Below, one piece after another: positions 60,020 through 64,000 of a stretch of DNA of 64,000 bases. Numbering within the stretch: position 1 is the stretch's first letter; the number at the start of each line of letters is the position of its first letter. Below the pieces are notes generated by a model. The model was given only the letters and a program-made list of their open reading frames with translations. It ran no database searches and was not told the DNA's origin. Location: NCBI RefSeq assembly GCF_016424485.1, contig NZ_JAELUP010000103.1, positions 788,782 to 852,781 of the forward strand, written 5' to 3'. Both the position numbers and the translations under genes were made by a program. Origin of the DNA: Paenibacillus roseus. Its GTDB lineage: Bacteria > Bacillota > Bacilli > Paenibacillales > Paenibacillaceae.

Positions 60020-61435
60020 ATGGTAGTAGGAGACGCTTCACTGGATATTGACACATTGGTAATTGGTGCAGGACCTGGTGGTTACACCGCAGCTATTCGT
60101 GCTGCACAGCTTGGGCAGTCTGTTCTGGTTGTAGACAAGGAATATGTAGGCGGCGTTTGTTTGAACGTCGGCTGTATCCCTTCCAAGGCGCTGATCTCTG
60201 CTGCGCATCAATACGAGGCAGTTTCCCACGGGGAAGCGCTCGGGATTAAAGCTGAAAACGTTTCGGTTGATTTTAGCAAAGTTCAAGAGTTTAAAGGCAA
60301 TGTCGTCAAGCAGCTTACAGGCGGTGTTGGCGCGCTGTTTAAAGGAAACAAAGTGCAGTATTTCAATGGTGAAGTGATGTTCATCAATGAAAATGAAGCG
60401 CGCGTGTTTAACGATCAGGAAGCTCCGCGCTACCGCTTCAAAAATTGCATCATCGCGACCGGATCTCGTCCAATCGAGCTGAAAGCATTCCCGTTTGGCG
60501 GACGCATTTTGTCTTCGACAGGCGCACTGGCTCTGTCCGAAATTCCGAAAAGCCTCGTTGTTATCGGCGGCGGCTACATCGGAATCGAGCTGGGTCAAAT
60601 GTACTCCAAGTTTGGCTCCAAAGTAACTGTCATTGAAGGTACAGACTCCATTCTGGCCGGATTCGACGCAGAAATGTCCAAACTGGTAACCAAAAAGCTG
60701 AAAAGCCAAGGCGTGGAAATCGTTACAGGCGCTCAAGCAAAAAGCGCTGAGCAAACAGATAATGAGGTTACCGTTACTTACTCCGTAAACGGCGAAGACA
60801 AGCAAGTTACTGCAGATTACCTGCTCGTAACGGTTGGACGCCGTCCAAATACAGATGGGGAGCTGGGTCTCGATCTGATCAACCTGAAAATGAACGAGCG
60901 CGGATACATTGAAGTTGATGATCAATGCCGCACCAGCATTCCGCATATCTATGCAATCGGCGATATCGTTGCTGGACCGGCCTTGGCCCACAAAGCTTCC
61001 TACGAAGCAAAAGTGGCAGCTGAAGCCATTGCCGGACAACCGAGCAAAGTCGATTACAAATGCATCCCGCTGGTTGTCTTCTCCGATCCGGAGTGCGCTA
61101 GCGTAGGATACAACGAGAAGGAAGCAAAAGACAAAGGCCATAATGTTAAAGTTGGGCGCTTCCCGTTCAGCATCAACGGACGCGCATTGTCGTTGAATGC
61201 TAAAGAAGGCTTTGTTAAAATTGTTTCTGATGCAGACAACGGCCTTGTGCTGGGCGCGCAAATCGCTGGTATTGAAGCTTCCAATCTGATCGCCGAAATG
61301 GGTCTTGCTATTGAGATGGGCGCAACTGTGGAAGATATCGCCCTGACCATTCATGGCCATCCTACTTTGGGTGAGATTGCGATGGAAGCCGCTGAAGTTA
61401 TTCTCGGACATCCGATTCACACAATCGTAAGATAA
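60020..61435 (+). CDS. pdhD: Dihydrolipoyl dehydrogenase (E3)
   Basis: 471 residues: FAD site GAGPGGYTAAIRAAQLG, redox disulfide GGVCLNVGCIPSKA (near 42-55), NAD site VVIGGGYIGIE near 180, and the C-terminal His-Glu in HGHPTLGE. It reoxidises the E2 lipoyl arms. It starts 5 bases after pdhC and ends the operon at a terminator. Confidence 0.98.
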   Translation: MVVGDASLDIDTLVIGAGPGGYTAAIRAAQLGQSVLVVDKEYVGGVCLNVGCIPSKALISAAHQYEAVSHGEALGIKAENVSVDFSKVQEFKGNVVKQLTGGVGALFKGNKVQYFNGEVMFINENEARVFNDQEAPRYRFKNCIIATGSRPIELKAFPFGGRILSSTGALALSEIPKSLVVIGGGYIGIELGQMYSKFGSKVTVIEGTDSILAGFDAEMSKLVTKKLKSQGVEIVTGAQAKSAEQTDNEVTVTYSVNGEDKQVTADYLLVTVGRRPNTDGELGLDLINLKMNERGYIEVDDQCRTSIPHIYAIGDIVAGPALAHKASYEAKVAAEAIAGQPSKVDYKCIPLVVFSDPECASVGYNEKEAKDKGHNVKVGRFPFSINGRALSLNAKEGFVKIVSDADNGLVLGAQIAGIEASNLIAEMGLAIEMGATVEDIALTIHGHPTLGEIAMEAAEVILGHPIHTIVR

Positions 61436-61465
61436 TTTCATATCATACAATATGAATTAAACAGC

Positions 61466-61515
61466 AAAGAGGGCCTTGGACGCGCAACAGAAGCGTTCAG
61501 GGACCTCTTTTATTT
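61466..61515 (+). terminator. Terminator after pdhD
   Basis: AAAGAGG pairs with CCTCTTT and the inner GGACGC with GCGTTC (one G-U), followed by TTTATTT. Confidence 0.75.
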
Positions 61516-61519
61516 CACC

Positions 61520-61570
61520 GTGAAACGAAGCTTTGCCCCGGCATGAGGAAGGCAAAGCTGTTTGCGCTTG
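61520..61570 (+). repeat. REP-like palindromic repeat, full copy
   Basis: GTGAAACGAAGCTTTGCC, then CCGGCATGAGGAA, then GGCAAAGCTGTTTGCGCTTG. The two arms are near-perfect complements. It follows directly after the pdh terminator. Confidence 0.75.
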
Positions 61571-61615
61571 ATATAAAACTTCAGGAGTTTCCCTTTATGA
61601 GAGGAGCCATTTAAA

Positions 61616-62107
61616 ATGGAGGAGAATGCCCAAAAGTCATGCCAGTCTTCGCGTTCTGTCATGACACAACTTATCTTTCCCTCCGATACCAATCATCACG
61701 GGACGATGTTTGGCGGAAAGGTAATGGAGTATATCGATAAAATAGCGGCAATTGCCAGCATGCGTCATGCCAGAGCAGCAGTGGTTACGGCCTCCAGCGA
61801 CAGTCTGGATTTTGTTGCGCCGATCCGGCTTGGCGAGGTTATTGAGCTGGTTGCCTTTGTGACCTGGACCCATAACAGCTCTATGGAAGTCGTCGTCAAT
61901 GTCCATTCGGAGAATCCTTTGTCAGGCGAGAGGAAATTGACGGTCACGGCATTTCTTACCTTTGTCGCATTGGATGAGCAAGGGAAGCCGGTGCGCGTGC
62001 CGGAGGCCGTCCCGGAGACGGAAGAGGAGCGGCGGGTGCACAGTGGTGCGCCGGGGCGCTATCAGCTGAGGAAACAGCGCCGGAACCAGCGGCAAAGCCC
62101 GATCTAA
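61616..62107 (+). CDS. Hotdog-fold acyl-CoA thioesterase
   Basis: 163 residues, YkhA/YciA type: IFPSDTNHHGTMFGGKVMEYIDKIAAIAS near 19-47 contains the catalytic His/Asp region of hotdog thioesterases, and LDFVAPIRLGEVIELVAFV near 65-85 forms the central sheet. It should hydrolyse acyl-CoA in the cytoplasm. The basic tail after about 135 is not conserved. Start ATG follows AGAGGAG. Confidence 0.9.
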   Translation: MEENAQKSCQSSRSVMTQLIFPSDTNHHGTMFGGKVMEYIDKIAAIASMRHARAAVVTASSDSLDFVAPIRLGEVIELVAFVTWTHNSSMEVVVNVHSENPLSGERKLTVTAFLTFVALDEQGKPVRVPEAVPETEEERRVHSGAPGRYQLRKQRRNQRQSPI

Positions 62108-62206
62108 TCAATTGGCCAGCAGTAAGCGCAACCAGGCTCCTTGCCTGCTTTTTGCCTTATAAGCAAGGGTCCTGCAAGTCTGACTGTACCGTGTGAGCGG
62201 AAAAAG

Positions 62207-62215
62207 TGATATGAT
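62207..62215 (+). promoter_or_regulatory. Candidate extended -10 promoter for thyA
   Basis: TGATATGAT, an extended -10 with TG, 36 bases before the thyA start. The -35 is poor. Confidence 0.45.
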
Positions 62216-62250
62216 AGCAGTAGGAGTTACACTAGAGGTGAGGTGTGGTT

Positions 62251-63045
62251 TTGAAATCTTATTTGGATTTATTGCAGGACATTATGGATCATGGTGTATT
62301 TAAGGAGGACCGGACAGGGACGGGGACGAAGTCGATTTTTGGCCGCCAGCTTCGCTTTGATCTGTCCCAAGGCTTCCCGTTAGTGACGACCAAGCGGGTT
62401 CATGTGAAATCGATTATACATGAGCTGCTTTGGTTTTTAAGCGGGGATACCAATGTCCGTTACTTGCAGGAAAATGGTGTGCGCATCTGGAACGAGTGGG
62501 CGGATGAGAACGGCGATCTCGGTCCGGTATACGGCTCGCAGTGGCGCGCATGGCAAGCGCCGGACGGCAGAGTTATCGATCAGATTGCCCAGGTGGTAGA
62601 CAGTATCCGCCGAAACCCTGACTCTCGCAGACATCTTGTCAGCGCATGGAACGTAGCAGAGATTGACAATATGAAGCTGCCTCCTTGTCATTTCGTATTC
62701 CAATTCTATGTTGCGGGAGGGAAGCTCTCCTGCATGATGACGATGCGCTCCTCGGACTCATTCCTGGGGCTGCCCTTTAATATCGCGCAATATGCAATGC
62801 TGACACATATGATTGCCCAGCAATGCGATCTGGAGCCGGGGGAATTCATTTATTCCGGTGGGGATGTTCATATTTATAAAGACCATTTCGAGCAGGTTGA
62901 GCTCCAGTTAACCAGAGAACCGTTTCCTCTGCCGAAACTTGTCATCAAGCGCAAGCCGGATTCGATTTTTGATTACAAATATGAAGATTTCGAAATTGTC
63001 GGCTATCAGCATCATCCGACGATCAAGGCTGCAGTTTCCGTGTAG
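62251..63045 (+). CDS. thyA: Thymidylate synthase
   Basis: 264 residues from TTG 62251, the exact length of E. coli ThyA, with the nucleophile C146 in LPPCHFVFQF, the folate motif RTGTGTKSIFG, and RRHLVSAWN. The start matches the conserved MKSYLDL; GAGGTGAGG lies upstream, and a GTG two codons earlier is less well placed. It methylates dUMP and makes dihydrofolate, which the next gene's product recycles. Confidence 0.96.
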   Translation: MKSYLDLLQDIMDHGVFKEDRTGTGTKSIFGRQLRFDLSQGFPLVTTKRVHVKSIIHELLWFLSGDTNVRYLQENGVRIWNEWADENGDLGPVYGSQWRAWQAPDGRVIDQIAQVVDSIRRNPDSRRHLVSAWNVAEIDNMKLPPCHFVFQFYVAGGKLSCMMTMRSSDSFLGLPFNIAQYAMLTHMIAQQCDLEPGEFIYSGGDVHIYKDHFEQVELQLTREPFPLPKLVIKRKPDSIFDYKYEDFEIVGYQHHPTIKAAVSV

Positions 63046-63153
63046 CTTGCTCGTAAAAGGGTAAGGAATGGCAATGCTGCAGGATGCAAGGGATGCAAGG
63101 ACCGTACAATTGTTGCAAGCGGCCTGAGGCAGAGTGAATGACAGGGATTGGAG

Positions 63154-63654
63154 ATGCAAATAAACGTGGCTATTATATTGATATCTGCTATGGCAAAGAA
63201 TCGGACGATTGGCATCGAGAATAAGCTGCCGTGGAAGCTGCCGGAGGATATGGCTTTTTTTCGCCGCACGACGACTGGCAATACGGTGCTGATGGGCCGC
63301 AAGACTTTCGAGTCCTTCGGAAGCCGTCCGCTTAAAAACAGGCTCAATGTCGTCATGACCCGCAGCGCCGATTATGTTCCCGAGGGATGCGAAATTGTCC
63401 ACTCTGTTGCGGAAGCGCTTGACAGATACAGCGGAGCGGATTTGTTCGTCATCGGCGGCGAGGAAATCTACCGGCAACTGCTGCCTTATGCCGACCGGAT
63501 ATTATTGACGGAGATTGACGAGGAATTTGAAGGCGATTCGTTTTTTCCGGAATTTGCAAAGAATGAATGGGAATTGATTGATTCGGTGAAAGGGATTAAG
63601 CACGAGGATAATCCGTATTCCTACTACTTTCAGACCTATCAGCGTCGCCAGTGA
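63154..63654 (+). CDS. dfrA: Dihydrofolate reductase
   Basis: 166 residues from ATG 63154: IILISAMAKNRTIGIENKLPWKLPEDM (Asp/Glu region and Trp), VLMGRKTFESFG (NADPH loop), VIGGEEIYRQLLP and LTEID. It reduces dihydrofolate to tetrahydrofolate. An in-frame TTG at 63148 is an alternative, but the AGGG site fits ATG better. About 100 bases after thyA, likely in the same operon. Confidence 0.96.
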   Translation: MQINVAIILISAMAKNRTIGIENKLPWKLPEDMAFFRRTTTGNTVLMGRKTFESFGSRPLKNRLNVVMTRSADYVPEGCEIVHSVAEALDRYSGADLFVIGGEEIYRQLLPYADRILLTEIDEEFEGDSFFPEFAKNEWELIDSVKGIKHEDNPYSYYFQTYQRRQ

Positions 63655-63820
63655 TTAACGAACAATATGTCACTTAGTGCAAATGATTATACGGATAATC
63701 CATGGGTGTAGATATCGCTTAGATGCTAGGATGTTATATAACACTTTCTCGATTTTACAGCCAAAATGCTGGCTGTTGAAATAGATAACCTTTGCAGATA
63801 TAGTGTGATTACAATTGTCT

Positions 63821-63898
63821 GGTGAGTACGAGCGATAGAGTCTGGATAGGCGACGGCATCTGTATGGCTTCCAGATCGACAGCGGGACTGGACTCACC
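63821..63898 (+). promoter_or_regulatory. Folded leader before gltD
   Basis: GGTGAGT (63821-63827) pairs with ACTCACC (63892-63898), and inside it TCTGGA (63841-63846) pairs with TCCAGA (63870-63875). The closing stem ends 26 bases before the gltD start. TACAAT at 63810-63815 could be a -10 but has no good -35. No known riboswitch or T-box motif fits. The 165 bases before it (63655-63820) show nothing else that I can name. Confidence 0.45.
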
Positions 63899-63924
63899 GG
63901 AATAACGGATGGGGGAACGCGATC

Positions 63925-64000
63925 ATGTCTACACCTACAGGATTTATGGAATATAAACGCGAGCTGCCAATTGACCGCGACCCGGCAGAGCGTGTTCAGG
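63925..64000 (+). CDS. gltD: Glutamate synthase small subunit, 5' part only
   Basis: The first 25 codons, MSTPTGFMEYKRELPIDRDP and AERVQ, match the start of glutamate synthase beta (small) subunits; the gene runs off the window. GltD carries the FAD and NADPH half that feeds electrons to GltB. Start ATG follows GGGGGAACGCGATC. The large subunit gene is not in view. Confidence 0.82.
   Translation, partial: MSTPTGFMEYKRELPIDRDPAERVQ

Noticed and set aside
57674..61450. Very long minus-strand open frames (344 to 470 codons) opposite pdhB, pdhC and pdhD
   Set aside because: They are mirror images of strongly biased coding sequence on the plus strand, show no known domain, are Cys/Asn/Phe-rich in an unnatural way and have no ribosome binding sites.
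63821..63924. T-box leader before gltD
   Set aside because: The T-box core (GGGTGG with ACCGCG) and a following terminator are missing.

Overview
The window looks like chromosomal DNA of an endospore-forming Bacillota, most likely Paenibacillus or a close relative. Support: spore genes (cotE, spoVK), a Bacillus-type SOS pair (lexA/yneA), B. subtilis-like gene order (cotE..mutS-mutL..miaA-hfq..spoVK-hflX-ynbB-glnR-glnA..lexA-yneA-ynzC), AGGAGG-type ribosome binding sites, frequent GTG/TTG starts and intermediate GC. The genus is an inference. I see no rRNA, tRNA, CRISPR array, prophage or transposase gene.

Layout. 1-6.7 kb: DUF309 protein, a palindromic repeat, HesB-like protein, M32 carboxypeptidase, an SsuA/TauA-type ABC importer and an aromatic-acid-exporter-like membrane protein. 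6.8-19.2 kb: cotE, a phiEco32-like amidoligase gene with strong hairpins before and inside it, mutS-mutL, an RsmJ-like methyltransferase, miaA, hfq and a class A penicillin-binding protein. 19.2-27 kb: second palindromic repeat, DUF402 and YdcF proteins, then spoVK-hflX-ynbB-glnR-glnA. 26.8-31.8 kb: small poorly characterised genes, a protein coded partly by a 21-bp minisatellite, and the divergent lexA/yneA SOS locus with several LexA boxes. 31.9-36 kb: acireductone dioxygenase opposite cobalamin-dependent methionine synthase.

36-45 kb: a repair-rich run of mrfA-mrfB, a NagD-like phosphatase, an Fpg/Nei-like glycosylase, endonuclease IV, a cyclic-phosphate-processing receiver-like protein, an ABC ATPase and an RlmM-like methyltransferase. 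45-49.4 kb: a Ser/Thr kinase fused to a degenerate ParA/MinD-like domain, an OmpR/histidine-kinase pair and an NlpC/P60 hydrolase. 49.5-56.4 kb: nitrilase-GNAT-GNAT-PhnP-like operon, thiN, YdjM-like membrane protein, TRIC-like channel, LMW phosphatase and an esterase. 56.6-61.4 kb: complete pyruvate dehydrogenase operon pdhABCD. 61.6-64 kb: acyl-CoA thioesterase, thyA-dfrA, and the start of gltD behind a structured leader.

Main themes: DNA repair (MutSL, MrfAB, Fpg-like, Nfo, LexA/YneA), nitrogen assimilation (GlnR/GlnA, GltD), one-carbon and folate metabolism (MetH, ThyA, DHFR) and sporulation. Two dispersed non-coding repeat families run through the intergenic spaces. The most unusual items are the amidoligase gene placed between cotE and mutS with perfect 11-14 bp inverted repeats in its coding sequence, the kinase/degenerate-ATPase fusion, the two repeat families, and the folded leader before gltD.
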